Below the pieces are notes generated by a model. The model was not told the DNA's origin. It was given only the letters and a program-made list of their open reading frames with translations, and did no database searches. 64,000 nt of DNA from contig NZ_VOPL01000003.1 of assembly GCF_007993065.1 (NCBI RefSeq), positions 310,001-374,000 of the forward strand. Direction: 5' to 3'. Source of the DNA: Paracoccus aurantiacus. Its GTDB lineage: Bacteria > Pseudomonadota > Alphaproteobacteria > Rhodobacterales > Rhodobacteraceae. The translations under genes and the position numbers were made by a program. Shown piece by piece: positions 34,703-43,053 of this stretch (positions are counted from its first letter, which is position 1; each line of letters opens with the position of its first letter).

Positions 34703-36154
34703 ATGCCACGTATCGCCGTGGGCGGCATTCATACCGAATGCTCGACCTATTCGCCGCTTCTGATGCAGATGGAAGATTTCAGGGTTCTGCGCGGCAGCGG
34801 TCTGTTGTCGCACGACCACTTCGCGTTTCTGAGGCAGTTTGATGCCGAATTCGTGCCGCTTCTTCATGCGCGCGCGGTTCCGGGCGGGCCAGTCTCGGCG
34901 CAGGTCTATCAGGCACTGAAGGCGGAGTTTCTGGATCTGCTTCGCGCCGTGTTACCGGTCGACGGGGTTCTGCTGGCCATGCATGGCGCGGTGAAGGTCG
35001 ACGGCATGTTCGACGCCGAGGCGGACTGGATCGGTGCCGTCCGTTCCCTTGTCGGCCCGGATATTCCGGTCGCCGCCAGCTACGACCTGCATGGCAACGT
35101 TTCGGACGGCGTGGTTGACGCGCTCGACATCTTCGCGGCCTACCGCACCGCGCCGCATGTTGATACGCAGGAAACGATGGCCGCGTCTGCCGCGATGCTG
35201 CTGCGCGCGCTGGAATCGGGCGAACGCCCCGGCATCGTTTATGTTCCCGTGCCGCTGCTGCTGCCGGGCGAGCGATCCTCGACCGAGGATGAGCCGGCCC
35301 GCCGCCTTTACAGGGCGCTGCCTGCGCTGGAAGGGCCCACGGTCTGGCGCACGGATCTGATGATCGGCTATGTCTGGGCGGACGAGCCGCGCGCCACCGC
35401 CGCCGCAATCGTGACCGGAACCGATCGTGTCGCGGCCTCGGCCGCCGCAGAAGGGATCGCATCCGAGTTCTGGGCCGCGCGCGACGAATTTGCCTTCGGT
35501 CCCGTGACAGGCCCCCTCGACGAAATGCTGGATATCGCGGAACGGACCTCGACCCGGCCCGTCATCCTTGCCGATAGCGGCGATAATCCGACCGGCGGCG
35601 GCGTCGGTGATCGCGCCGATGTGCTGGCCGCGCTGATCGCGCGCGACTGGTCCGAGGCGATTGTCGCAGGCATCGCGGATCGCCCCGCGACCGAGGCGTG
35701 CTTTGCCGCCGGCGCAGGTGCGCAACTCGACTTGCGGATCGGTGCCAGCCTCGATCCTGCAGGCGTTCGGGTGCAGCTGCGGGCAGAAGTGGTCACGCTG
35801 GATCACGGCGAAAGCCCCGCGGACCGGCAGGCGGTTGTCCGAAGCGGTGGACTGATCGTGGTTCTGGCAGCACGCCGAAGGCCCTATCACGACATTGCGG
35901 ATTTTACGCGGCTTGGCCTTGACCCTTCCGGGACGCGGCTGCTGGTGGTGAAGTCAGGTTACCTTTCGCCGGAACTTGCGCCGCTCGCCAATCCCAACCT
36001 CATGGCCCTGACAGACGGCGCGGTCAATCAGGACATCCGCCGTCTTGAAAACTGCCATCGACCTGCCGGAACCCTGCCCTTCGACAAGCGCGACAGCTTC
36101 ACCGCGACGGCGCGGCCCTCGCGGCGCTTCGCAGGACGAAAGCCCGGCGCATGA
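34703..36154 (+). CDS. M81 (MlrC-like) metallopeptidase family protein, copy B
   Basis: A 483-residue M81 family protein, related to but clearly different from the copy at 28.8-30.3 kb. The N-terminus is RIAVGGIHTECSTYSPLL. Putative metal-site segments are ASYDLHGNVSDGVVDAL and ADSGDNPTGGGVGDRADVLA. The C-terminal domain ends with LLVVKSGYLSPELAP. The ATG at 34703 follows AAAAGGGA; the open frame upstream is a shadow of the hexosaminidase gene. It lies 14 bases after that gene and overlaps the MFS gene by four bases. The substrate is unknown; microcystin degradation is not implied. Confidence 0.88.
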   Translation: MPRIAVGGIHTECSTYSPLLMQMEDFRVLRGSGLLSHDHFAFLRQFDAEFVPLLHARAVPGGPVSAQVYQALKAEFLDLLRAVLPVDGVLLAMHGAVKVDGMFDAEADWIGAVRSLVGPDIPVAASYDLHGNVSDGVVDALDIFAAYRTAPHVDTQETMAASAAMLLRALESGERPGIVYVPVPLLLPGERSSTEDEPARRLYRALPALEGPTVWRTDLMIGYVWADEPRATAAAIVTGTDRVAASAAAEGIASEFWAARDEFAFGPVTGPLDEMLDIAERTSTRPVILADSGDNPTGGGVGDRADVLAALIARDWSEAIVAGIADRPATEACFAAGAGAQLDLRIGASLDPAGVRVQLRAEVVTLDHGESPADRQAVVRSGGLIVVLAARRRPYHDIADFTRLGLDPSGTRLLVVKSGYLSPELAPLANPNLMALTDGAVNQDIRRLENCHRPAGTLPFDKRDSFTATARPSRRFAGRKPGA

Positions 36155-37443
36155 ACCCCTGGGTCGCCATTCTGCGCCGGCATCCGGTGGTGCGCGCCTC
36201 GGCTGCGGCAATCTTTCTCTATGGATTGGCCGGTGCCGCGACCTCCCCCTATCAGTCGGTGATCGGCATTCGCGAGCTTGGGCTTTCCGACGCGGAATAT
36301 GCGACCATCGCGCTGGCGGCCTCGATCACCAATGTCTTCATGGCAATCGCTATCGGTGCGCTGTCGGATCGCTTTCAAAGCTATCGCCGCCCGCTGATCG
36401 TCGCCGCCGCTTTTGGCATTCTCGGCTATGGCACGATCTGGGCCGCTCCTTCGGCGATTGTCTTTGCGCTGGCCACGGTCGGGCCGCTCGCGCTGTTTCA
36501 CGCGACGAACTCGTTGCTGTTCGGCAATGTCAGCGCCCAGACCGCGCGCCTTCACGCAGATGACGCGCAGATCGTCAATGCGCTGATGCGAATGGCGATT
36601 TCGCTGTCATGGGTGCTTGTGCCGGGGGCTGTCGGGCTGCTGATGATCGGGCGTGACAGCATGATCGGCGCTTATCTGATTGCGGCGCTGGCAGCGGCCG
36701 CCTGTCTTGCCACCATCGTCCTAGGACTGGCACCGGATCATCCGCGCCGCCCGCTGAGACGAAGCGAAACCACCCCCGATGCCATCCCCGAAGGCGGCAC
36801 CGGCACGGCAAGGGTCGCGCCCAGTTCGGGACGCGCCGACCGGCCGGTGCAGGTTCGTCTGCCCGGATCGGTGATCGGCGACATGGCGCAGATTTTCCGC
36901 CCGAGCCTTCTCGCCCCGGTCATCGGCATCGCCCTGATAAGTCAGGTTCTGCATGTCAACGGCGCGGTGCTGCCGCTTATCATGACCGGACAGGCAGGCG
37001 GCCAGACCGGCGATGTGGGCTTTGCGGTCGGCATGGTTGCGCTGCTTGAGGTTGTGTTCATGTTCGGCTGGACCTGGTCGCTTCGCTATCTGCGCGTCAC
37101 CACGGCGCTTGGCCTGTCGATTGCGATCTATATGGGCTATCTGGTCGGCCTCGCGCTTGCGAGCGACCCGGCTCATATTTTTGCGGCCAGCCTGCTGGCC
37201 GGCATCGGGGCGGCGGGCATCATCTCGATCCCGATTTCCTATCTGCTCGATCTCATTCAGGACCGGCCCGGCCTGTCCGCCTCGCTGATCGCGGTCAACA
37301 TGTTCCTTGGCGGCGCGATCGGCGCCGGAATTTTTGCGATGGGCACAGCGCTTCAGGGCTATCCCGCGGCCGCGATCCTCAGCGGCATCGGGGGGCTTGC
37401 GGGGGCCGGGTTGCTGATCTTGCTGGAAAGGAAATCGCGATGA
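36151..37443 (+). CDS. MFS transporter, sugar-efflux-like
   Basis: A 430-residue protein with twelve predicted membrane helices split by a hydrophilic loop near residues 190-235. The first half has AIGALSDRFQSYRRPLIV, an MFS loop-2/3 motif. The pattern, including conserved residues in ATSPYQSVIGI, recalls SetA-type sugar efflux transporters, but the subfamily call is tentative. It starts inside the M81 stop codon and overlaps cutC by four bases. It may export or import an island-specific sugar or peptide. Confidence 0.82.
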   Translation: MNPWVAILRRHPVVRASAAAIFLYGLAGAATSPYQSVIGIRELGLSDAEYATIALAASITNVFMAIAIGALSDRFQSYRRPLIVAAAFGILGYGTIWAAPSAIVFALATVGPLALFHATNSLLFGNVSAQTARLHADDAQIVNALMRMAISLSWVLVPGAVGLLMIGRDSMIGAYLIAALAAAACLATIVLGLAPDHPRRPLRRSETTPDAIPEGGTGTARVAPSSGRADRPVQVRLPGSVIGDMAQIFRPSLLAPVIGIALISQVLHVNGAVLPLIMTGQAGGQTGDVGFAVGMVALLEVVFMFGWTWSLRYLRVTTALGLSIAIYMGYLVGLALASDPAHIFAASLLAGIGAAGIISIPISYLLDLIQDRPGLSASLIAVNMFLGGAIGAGIFAMGTALQGYPAAAILSGIGGLAGAGLLILLERKSR

Positions 37444-38189
37444 ACCGCATCACGCTTGAAATCTGCGTGGACGATGCCGACGGCATACGCGCGGCAGAGG
37501 ACGGCGGCGCGGACCGTATCGAACTTTGCGCCGCGCTTGGCCTTGGCGGGCTGACGCCGTCCGCAGGGCTCGTGGCACTTGCGGCCAGATCGCGCCTGCC
37601 TGTCATGGCGATGATCCGCCCGCGTGCCGGCGCCTTCGTCTGGAGCGCGGATGAGTGCGGCGCGATGCTGGCCGAAATCGACGCCATGCGGGACGCAGGA
37701 CTTGCCGGTGTGGTGATCGGGGCATCCCTGCCCGACGGACGGCTGGATGCGGCCACGCTGGCCAGGCTGATGCGCGCCGCAGAAGGGATGGAGGTCACAT
37801 TGCATCGCGCCATAGACCTTGCGCCAAATCCGGCAGAGGCAATGCAGGTCGTCGCGGGGCTGGGGATCAGACGTGTTCTGAGCTCGGGCGGCGCGCCGAA
37901 TGCGCTTGCGGGATTGGACCGGCTGGCTGCCATGCAGACCGCCGCACCCAACGTCGCGATCATGCCCGGTGGCGGCGTATCGGCCGAGAACGCAGCGCAG
38001 ATCGCGGCGCATCTTCCCGACCTTCAAGAGCTTCACGCCTCTGCTTCTGTCGCGGCAGACCGACCGGCACTGGACAAGGTTGAAAGCTTCGGCTTCCTGC
38101 CGCCTGGCGCAAGGCGCACCGATGCGGGCCGCGTCGCCGCCCTGCGCGCGGCGCTGGATCAGATTGCCCTTTCGCGTCCGCCCGGATGA
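37440..38189 (+). CDS. cutC: CutC family protein
   Basis: A 249-residue TIM-barrel protein of the CutC family. Typical parts are LEICVDDADGIRAAEDGGADRIELCAAL cut short here as IELCAALGLGGLTPSAG, MIRPRAGAFVWS, VTLHRAIDLAPNP and VLSSGGAPNA. The family was named for copper homeostasis, but that role is disputed. Its place as last gene of an amino sugar operon argues for a metabolic role here. The gene starts within the MFS stop codon. Its last 31 bases overlap the 3' end of convergent nagB. Confidence 0.9.
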   Translation: MNRITLEICVDDADGIRAAEDGGADRIELCAALGLGGLTPSAGLVALAARSRLPVMAMIRPRAGAFVWSADECGAMLAEIDAMRDAGLAGVVIGASLPDGRLDAATLARLMRAAEGMEVTLHRAIDLAPNPAEAMQVVAGLGIRRVLSSGGAPNALAGLDRLAAMQTAAPNVAIMPGGGVSAENAAQIAAHLPDLQELHASASVAADRPALDKVESFGFLPPGARRTDAGRVAALRAALDQIALSRPPG

Positions 38190-38938
38190 ACCTCGGCGTA
38201 ATAGTCGCGAAGCTTCAATCGGCTGGCGGCGGCACCATCCAGGATGACGGTCGCCTTGCGATGCATCTGCAACGCCGAGGCGGGGCAGACAGCTGACACC
38301 GGCCCTTCGATCATCGCTGCGGCGGCGTCAGCCTTGTCGTCACCATAGGCCAGCAAAACCACTTCGCCGGCGCGCAGAATGGTTCCGATCCCCATTGTGA
38401 TCGCAAGGCGCGGAACCTGTTCGGGATCGTCGAAGAACCGCGCATTCGCATCCCGCGTCGACCGGGTCAGCGTCTTGATACGCGTCAGCGAGCACAGGCT
38501 CGATGTCGGCTCATTGAAACCGATATGCCCGTTTTTCCCAAGGCCGAGAAGCTGGAAGCCAATATCGCCGGCATCAAGAATGGCCTGTTCATACGCCGCA
38601 GCCTCTGCTTCGGGGTCTGGCGCGTCACCGCGCGGCAGCATGGTCGCGCCAACGGGGAAATCCACGTGGTCGAAAAGCTGTTCCCGCATATAGCGCCAGT
38701 ACGAGCAGGCGTGATCGGGCGCGAGCCCGACATATTCGTCAAGGTTGAAGGACCGTGCGTCGGCGAAGCTGACCCGCCCCGCGCGATGCGCGTCGATCAG
38801 GCGGGTATAGACGGCCTCCATCGTGCCGCCAGTCGCAAGACCAAGCACCGTTTCCGGCCGGGATCGAAGGCGCGCAGCGATCAGGTCGGCGGCATGGTTC
38901 ACCGCCTCGGCGCGATCTTCGTGGATCAGGACCTTCAC
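38159..38938 (-). CDS. nagB: Glucosamine-6-phosphate deaminase
   Basis: A 259-residue enzyme that converts glucosamine-6-phosphate to fructose-6-phosphate and ammonia, the last step of amino sugar catabolism. Family motifs are LGLATGGTMEAVY, the catalytic FNLDEYVGL (Asp), LLGLGKNGHIGFNEP and the active-site His. It overlaps ridA by four bases and cutC by 31 bases at the 3' ends. Together with nagA, the ROK kinase and the hexosaminidase it completes a route from GlcNAc oligomers to fructose-6-phosphate. Control is probably by the paired operator sites before ridA. Confidence 0.96.
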   Translation of the reverse strand: MKVLIHEDRAEAVNHAADLIAARLRSRPETVLGLATGGTMEAVYTRLIDAHRAGRVSFADARSFNLDEYVGLAPDHACSYWRYMREQLFDHVDFPVGATMLPRGDAPDPEAEAAAYEQAILDAGDIGFQLLGLGKNGHIGFNEPTSSLCSLTRIKTLTRSTRDANARFFDDPEQVPRLAITMGIGTILRAGEVVLLAYGDDKADAAAAMIEGPVSAVCPASALQMHRKATVILDGAAASRLKLRDYYAEVHPGGRERAI

Positions 38939-39339
38939 AGCGGCTTCCAGGCGATGGCGTCGATTTCAACCTTGGCATCCACCATAAGCCGCGATTCGAC
39001 CGTCGAACGTGCGGGAGGATTGTCGATGAAATGCTTCTCGAAAACCGCGTTGAAGCTGGAGAAATCGCGGGGATCGTCAAGCCAGCAGGTGACTTTGATG
39101 ACATCTTCCAGCCCGCAGCCGGCAAGCGAGAGAACGGCCTTGATATTCTCGATCACCTGCTCTGTCTGGGCGACGATCCCGCCGGTGACCACCTCGCCAT
39201 TCACGGTCGGCACCTGCCCCGAGACATGGACATAATCACCCGCCCTGACCGCTTTCGCAAAAGGGCGACGCTGGCCGCCAGCCTGCGGATCGGCTGTATC
39301 GTAGCGGATGAGTTGTTTCCCGGTCATTCGATGCACCAT
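38935..39339 (-). CDS. RidA family (enamine/imine deaminase) protein
   Basis: A 134-residue member of the RidA/YjgF/UK114 family with the core HVSGQVPTVNGEVVTGG near residue 40 and VIKVTCWLDDPRDFSSFNAVFEKHF. RidA hydrolyses reactive enamine/imine intermediates made by PLP enzymes; some relatives act in specific catabolic pathways. An ATG at 39327 (starting TGKQLIRYD) is an alternative start; neither has a good ribosome-binding site. It leads nagB with a four-base overlap. An imine-forming partner could be the PLP enzyme of the neighbouring operon (inference). Confidence 0.9.
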   Translation of the reverse strand: MVHRMTGKQLIRYDTADPQAGGQRRPFAKAVRAGDYVHVSGQVPTVNGEVVTGGIVAQTEQVIENIKAVLSLAGCGLEDVIKVTCWLDDPRDFSSFNAVFEKHFIDNPPARSTVESRLMVDAKVEIDAIAWKPL

Positions 39340-39341
39340 AT

Positions 39342-39426
39342 GTTATTTATTTTCTCAGAATGCCGTATATTCTGTGAAAATTCAAGAAACAAGGCGTGAA
39401 TTATCGAAGTAAAGAAAACAATTTTC
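39342..39426 (-). promoter_or_regulatory. ridA-nagB promoter with two RpiR-like operator copies
   Basis: GTTATTTATTTTC (39342-39354) and GAAAACAATTTTC (39414-39426) are 72 bp apart. Between them on the minus strand TTGTTT (39392-39387) and TATACG (39369-39364) form a promoter with a 17-bp spacer. The proximal copy covers the expected transcription start. A second palindrome, CAGAAT...ATTCTG, sits at 39356-39374. Confidence 0.65.
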
Positions 39427-39527
39427 ATGTCGGGTGTTGGCGATAATCGTGGCAAGCGCGAACCAAATACGCCTCGCGCGCTGCCTTTCGCTGTGGCAAG
39501 CCCCTCATCGGGGGCTGAATACGCGCG

Positions 39528-40907
39528 TCAGGATTCCGACTGCCAGCCGCCACGCCCGATCCATTTCAGCGCCGAGATCGACGGCATGAACATATATTCG
39601 CCGCCGCGAAGGCGGTTGAAGGTCGTTATGCCGTTCACGCGCTTGCGGACGGGTTCCGCCGGAATGGTAAACCTGCCCGGTTGCTCATGCAGACCCACGA
39701 TGGGGTCGCGCTCTTCCCCGAGATCGAGGAAATTGCCACGATTGATCCATTCCTGTTGCAGAAATTCGATCGTGTCATAGGCCCGCGCACTGATGAAGAT
39801 GAAGAACAACCCGCGATCGCCCTGGTCGCCGGCAGCACTCACGTCCCGGTCCCATTTCGGCCCGAAGGTCGAAGAGCGCCGGATGATCCGGTGAATGTTC
39901 TGATCCGTCAGGATTGTCAGACTGGACCCGCGCGGGTTCATCCGCCGCATATGCGCTGAATGCGGACAGATCAGCCCCTTCGCGTCGTCCTGATAGGTGA
40001 AATCGTTGTTGCGGCCGGGGTCCGCACCCAGGGCTTCGTCATCCTGGTCGGGCGATAGGGTCAAGGGTGCACCGGACCGCCAGCGGCCGAACATCTTGGC
40101 ACCCAGACTGTCCTGCGCGGCATCATCCTGCCCGTGTTCGCGCAGGAAATCGTTGAACGCGCCGACGCGGCTTTCATATTTGCGTAGGACGACGAAGGAG
40201 CCGTTGCGCCCCAGCACGTCGGGCGCGGGCATGGCGACAGGTGCGCCGGCCTCGCTGTCTTCGCCCAGAATGAACTCGCCCGCCGCAATGGCGCGCTCGT
40301 CACCGTCATTGGGTTCAACCCCTGCACCCGCCACCGTCGGCTGAGAGATCGAGTCGCGATAGCCGAAAGGGTTCTTTGCCTGTTCATCCGCGCCGAATTC
40401 ATGCGTGCCGATCAGGGTCACGCCGCTGGCGCTTTCCAGTTCGGCCATGGCCTTCTGCTTCACGCGGTCCAACTCTGCCGCATCCTGCGCAAAGATGGAC
40501 AGCGCGATATGGCAGTTTTCGTCCTGATAGGCGGGCTCCCATGTCTCGGGCGCGTTCTCGCCTTCGTCCCGAAGCTGGGGCGCGCGGGCCGCCATGCCCT
40601 GCTGAAACGCCAGTGGAAAGGATTTCAGCGAAGCATCCGGCAGGCCAAGCGCTTTCAGCCCGGCATGGCTGATCGCGACGCCCAGCCATGCCGGCATGTC
40701 ATCGGTCCAGCCCTTGGCAGACGGGACATGATCGGCCAGCCGCGCGATAAGGTCGCGCCCGCCGGCCGCGTCATCGACATGCAGCATGGCATGGATGCCG
40801 ACATAGGGCTCGGGGCGCGCGCGCAGGATCAGGCCCTGAATGTCATCAAGCTGAAGCGTCACGCGCTTGCTGTCGAAGCGCTTGCGAAGATTTCCAAGAA
40901 ACGACAT
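39528..40907 (-). CDS. DyP-type haem peroxidase
   Basis: A 459-residue dye-decolourising peroxidase. The distal-site motif GxxDG appears as GYRDS in NPFGYRDSISQPTV near residue 185, keeping the catalytic Asp but with Ser at the last place. The proximal haem His is in CPHSAHMRRMNPR near residue 318. RGLFFIFISARAYDTIEFLQ and the C-terminal EYMFMPS segment are typical. No Tat or Sec signal is visible, so it is cytosolic or exported by other means. It is the last gene of a three-gene operon with a catalase-like protein; start overlaps the preceding stop by one base. Confidence 0.9.
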   Translation of the reverse strand: MSFLGNLRKRFDSKRVTLQLDDIQGLILRARPEPYVGIHAMLHVDDAAGGRDLIARLADHVPSAKGWTDDMPAWLGVAISHAGLKALGLPDASLKSFPLAFQQGMAARAPQLRDEGENAPETWEPAYQDENCHIALSIFAQDAAELDRVKQKAMAELESASGVTLIGTHEFGADEQAKNPFGYRDSISQPTVAGAGVEPNDGDERAIAAGEFILGEDSEAGAPVAMPAPDVLGRNGSFVVLRKYESRVGAFNDFLREHGQDDAAQDSLGAKMFGRWRSGAPLTLSPDQDDEALGADPGRNNDFTYQDDAKGLICPHSAHMRRMNPRGSSLTILTDQNIHRIIRRSSTFGPKWDRDVSAAGDQGDRGLFFIFISARAYDTIEFLQQEWINRGNFLDLGEERDPIVGLHEQPGRFTIPAEPVRKRVNGITTFNRLRGGEYMFMPSISALKWIGRGGWQSES

Positions 40908-41605
40908 CAGTAATCCACCCCCTCGGGGACTGACACGGCGTCGGACAATTCGGCAAGCGCCTTGCGACTGGCGTCGTCCATGCCGCCGTTATCGGCCATC
41001 TTGTCCATGAAATCGTTCAGTGCCGTTTCCATGCGCTGCATGCGCCGCACATCGACGACTGTCACCTGCGGGTTGGCCACGAACCAGCCTGCCGCGTCGA
41101 TTTGATGATCGGCAATGTAGTCCTTGACCTCGGGACTGTCGATGCCGGGCCAGCCCTCGACATTAGCGAATAGCAGGTCCATCAGTCCCGGAATCTTCGT
41201 CGCGAAATCGTTGATATAGGTGTCCCAGTCACCGTCATAAGTGGTGGCGAAGATGATCCGGGTATCGTCGTCGAAGAACACGAAGCGCATGTCGTGCAGG
41301 GTCGAGACCCGCTGCGCGCCGTCGAAATTCCCGCCCGTCAGGTTGAAGATGCGGCGCAGGCGTTCGGCGCCGCCCGGTTTCACCGTGGCAATCGCGGTCA
41401 GTTCGGACACATTGCCCGACTGCCGCCCTGCCCGGCCCGCCTTGTCCGCGGTGCCATCGAACAATTTGTTATGATCGCGGATCAGACCTTCAATGGCGAT
41501 CTTGGCCAGCTGCGGGGCGTCGGCTGCGACCTCCTTCGCGACGCGGCGGAATTCCTGCAGACGGCTTTCGTCGTCCAGACGCGGGTCATTGTGCTTGTCG
41601 GTCAT
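40907..41605 (-). CDS. Unknown protein between catalase-like and DyP genes
   Basis: A 232-residue acidic, soluble protein without signal peptide or membrane helix. Residues 70-160 (ELTAIATVKPGGAERLRRIF, then VSTLHDMRFVFFDDDTRIIFATTYDGDW) read like a ferredoxin-like alpha-beta domain of the dimeric alpha+beta barrel type that also builds DyP peroxidases and chlorite dismutases. I do not recognise a named family. Its position between two haem-protein genes, sharing a base with the DyP start, suggests a partner role such as cargo, haem delivery or substrate handling. Function is unknown. Confidence 0.8.
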   Translation of the reverse strand: MTDKHNDPRLDDESRLQEFRRVAKEVAADAPQLAKIAIEGLIRDHNKLFDGTADKAGRAGRQSGNVSELTAIATVKPGGAERLRRIFNLTGGNFDGAQRVSTLHDMRFVFFDDDTRIIFATTYDGDWDTYINDFATKIPGLMDLLFANVEGWPGIDSPEVKDYIADHQIDAAGWFVANPQVTVVDVRRMQRMETALNDFMDKMADNGGMDDASRKALAELSDAVSVPEGVDY

Positions 41606-41627
41606 GACAAACTCCTTCTGTATCAGG

Positions 41628-42707
41628 TCAATCGGGAAGATCGGCCAGCTTCTGCGGTTCCTGACGCGGCAGATCGTTCAGCCGGTGCCGCTGCGCTGAC
41701 GAGGATTCATAGGCTGCCTTGCGCACCCGCATGATCGACCCAAGCGGGCGATGGGCGGCCACGCCATTCCACGGGTTGAAGGCCAGATGGTCGTCGCCGT
41801 GAACCTGCCGCGCGGGGGAATAGGCGTCCTGCGCGTCAAAATGCAGGCGGGCGACGGGGCGGTGCGGCGACTGATCGGGATCCCAAAGCACCGCCGCATC
41901 CTCGACCGGCATCGCGTCCGGATCGGTGCAAAGCTGCGCGCGCAATGTGTAATCCGCGCCGTTTTTCGCGAAGTAAGCGCCGACCGCGTCGCGCATCGCG
42001 GAAAAGCCGCCTTCGACCTGCTGGCCGGTCAGGTCAGCCACATCGCCTTCGGGCGCAAGCGACAGCTTTGCGATGAAATCGCCATAGCGGATCGCGGCCT
42101 GCGTATGGAACGTCTCGCCCAGCATGTTGGCATTGTCGCGGGCCAGTCCCTGCAGCGTGGCACCGGGCGTGCCGCCAAGCGCCTCGACCACATCTTCGGC
42201 GCCTCGCGCCGCTGCCGCGACCAGTTTCTGGAAGGCGTCAGGGGCGTTGGCGTTCTTTTCCAGCAGCGCCAGCATCTTCTTGTATTTCTGCACCGTGCCA
42301 AAGGCCAGCACAGGGAAATTGACCATCAGAAAATCCTGATTCGCGCCACCGAGCGCCGGGGTCAGCCTGTCGCCGGGCACGCCGATGATCTTCAGCGCAA
42401 AGCCGCGCGGTGCCGGGATGTCGTCGCTGTGGATGTCGCCGGGGGCCGATGACAGCCGGGCGATGACCGGATATTCCGCGCCGGGCACGAAAACCCCCTG
42501 CGCCAGCTCGGGCGGCAGATCGTCCAGCACCGTCATTCGGCCCTTAAGGATCGCATGGCTTTTGGCATGGGCGTCGCGATGGGCGTGGCGGTGGCGTTCC
42601 GCGTTGCCGGCCTGCGTCGCGGCCATTTGCGCGACAATTTCGCGAACGATACCGCCTTCATGAGGCTGCAACGTCTCGATGTCGTCAGTATATTTGATCG
42701 GAGGCAT
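41628..42707 (-). CDS. Catalase-like haem protein
   Basis: A 359-residue protein of the short catalase-related family (y4iL/SrpA-like). An early His is in DAHAKSHAILKGRMTV. PVIARLSSAPGDIHSDDIPAPRGFALKIIGV is the catalase fold core, and NQDFLMVNFPVLAFGTV follows. The protein is shorter than true catalases and may act as an organic peroxidase rather than splitting H2O2. The ATG at 42707 follows GAGGTGG; an upstream ATG at 42755 lacks support. It heads an operon with the unknown protein and DyP peroxidase. Confidence 0.87.
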   Translation of the reverse strand: MPPIKYTDDIETLQPHEGGIVREIVAQMAATQAGNAERHRHAHRDAHAKSHAILKGRMTVLDDLPPELAQGVFVPGAEYPVIARLSSAPGDIHSDDIPAPRGFALKIIGVPGDRLTPALGGANQDFLMVNFPVLAFGTVQKYKKMLALLEKNANAPDAFQKLVAAAARGAEDVVEALGGTPGATLQGLARDNANMLGETFHTQAAIRYGDFIAKLSLAPEGDVADLTGQQVEGGFSAMRDAVGAYFAKNGADYTLRAQLCTDPDAMPVEDAAVLWDPDQSPHRPVARLHFDAQDAYSPARQVHGDDHLAFNPWNGVAAHRPLGSIMRVRKAAYESSSAQRHRLNDLPRQEPQKLADLPD

Positions 42708-43053
42708 AACCACCTCGCTTGTTGTCAGAAGTTGAATGCTGCACCGGAAAATCAATCTTCTGTCCGGTCGCAGTCTACCGCCAGAACCCCCGAAGCTCTG
42801 CGCGGGTTGCGCGTTATTTTCATGACGTCGCGGAATGACTTAACGAAACGCCCAAAGCTGAAAGGGATGCCTGCCTTAGTTTTAGGCAGACGACTTATCA
42901 GTTGATTTTCTGAACGATATGCGACGAAACCTTCTTGACCGGCGCATGCGCAATCCGCAATCCTTGGGGAAATAGCGATGTGCGACCGGCAACAAGGCCC
43001 CATACCTGCTTCTGGCGGGGTGGGGTCTTTGTCGTCTGGGGAACAGGGAAAAG
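42708..43053. promoter_or_regulatory. 346-base divergent region between the haem-peroxidase and amiC operons
   Basis: The region holds no convincing gene. It contains an inverted repeat CTGCCT/AGGCAG (42871-42889) of operator size, and near its right end a long stem-loop (42992-43032) in the amiC leader. Confidence 0.5.
42992..43032 (+). promoter_or_regulatory. Leader stem-loop upstream of amiC, candidate antitermination target
   Basis: ACAAGGCCCCA (42992-43002) can pair with TGGGGTCTTTGT (43021-43032) with one bulge, 22 bases before the amiC ATG. The CCCC run can alternatively pair with GGGG at 43017-43020. Mutually exclusive pairings fit regulation by the ANTAR protein encoded downstream, but I could not identify the canonical twin-hexaloop ANTAR motif. 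Confidence 0.4.

Noticed and set aside
42902-43053. Canonical ANTAR RNA motif (two hairpins with A1/G4 hexaloops) in the amiC leader
   Set aside because: I searched by eye and found only one strong stem-loop with alternative pairing; one GGC-AACAAG-GCC hairpin has A at position 1 but not G at 4.
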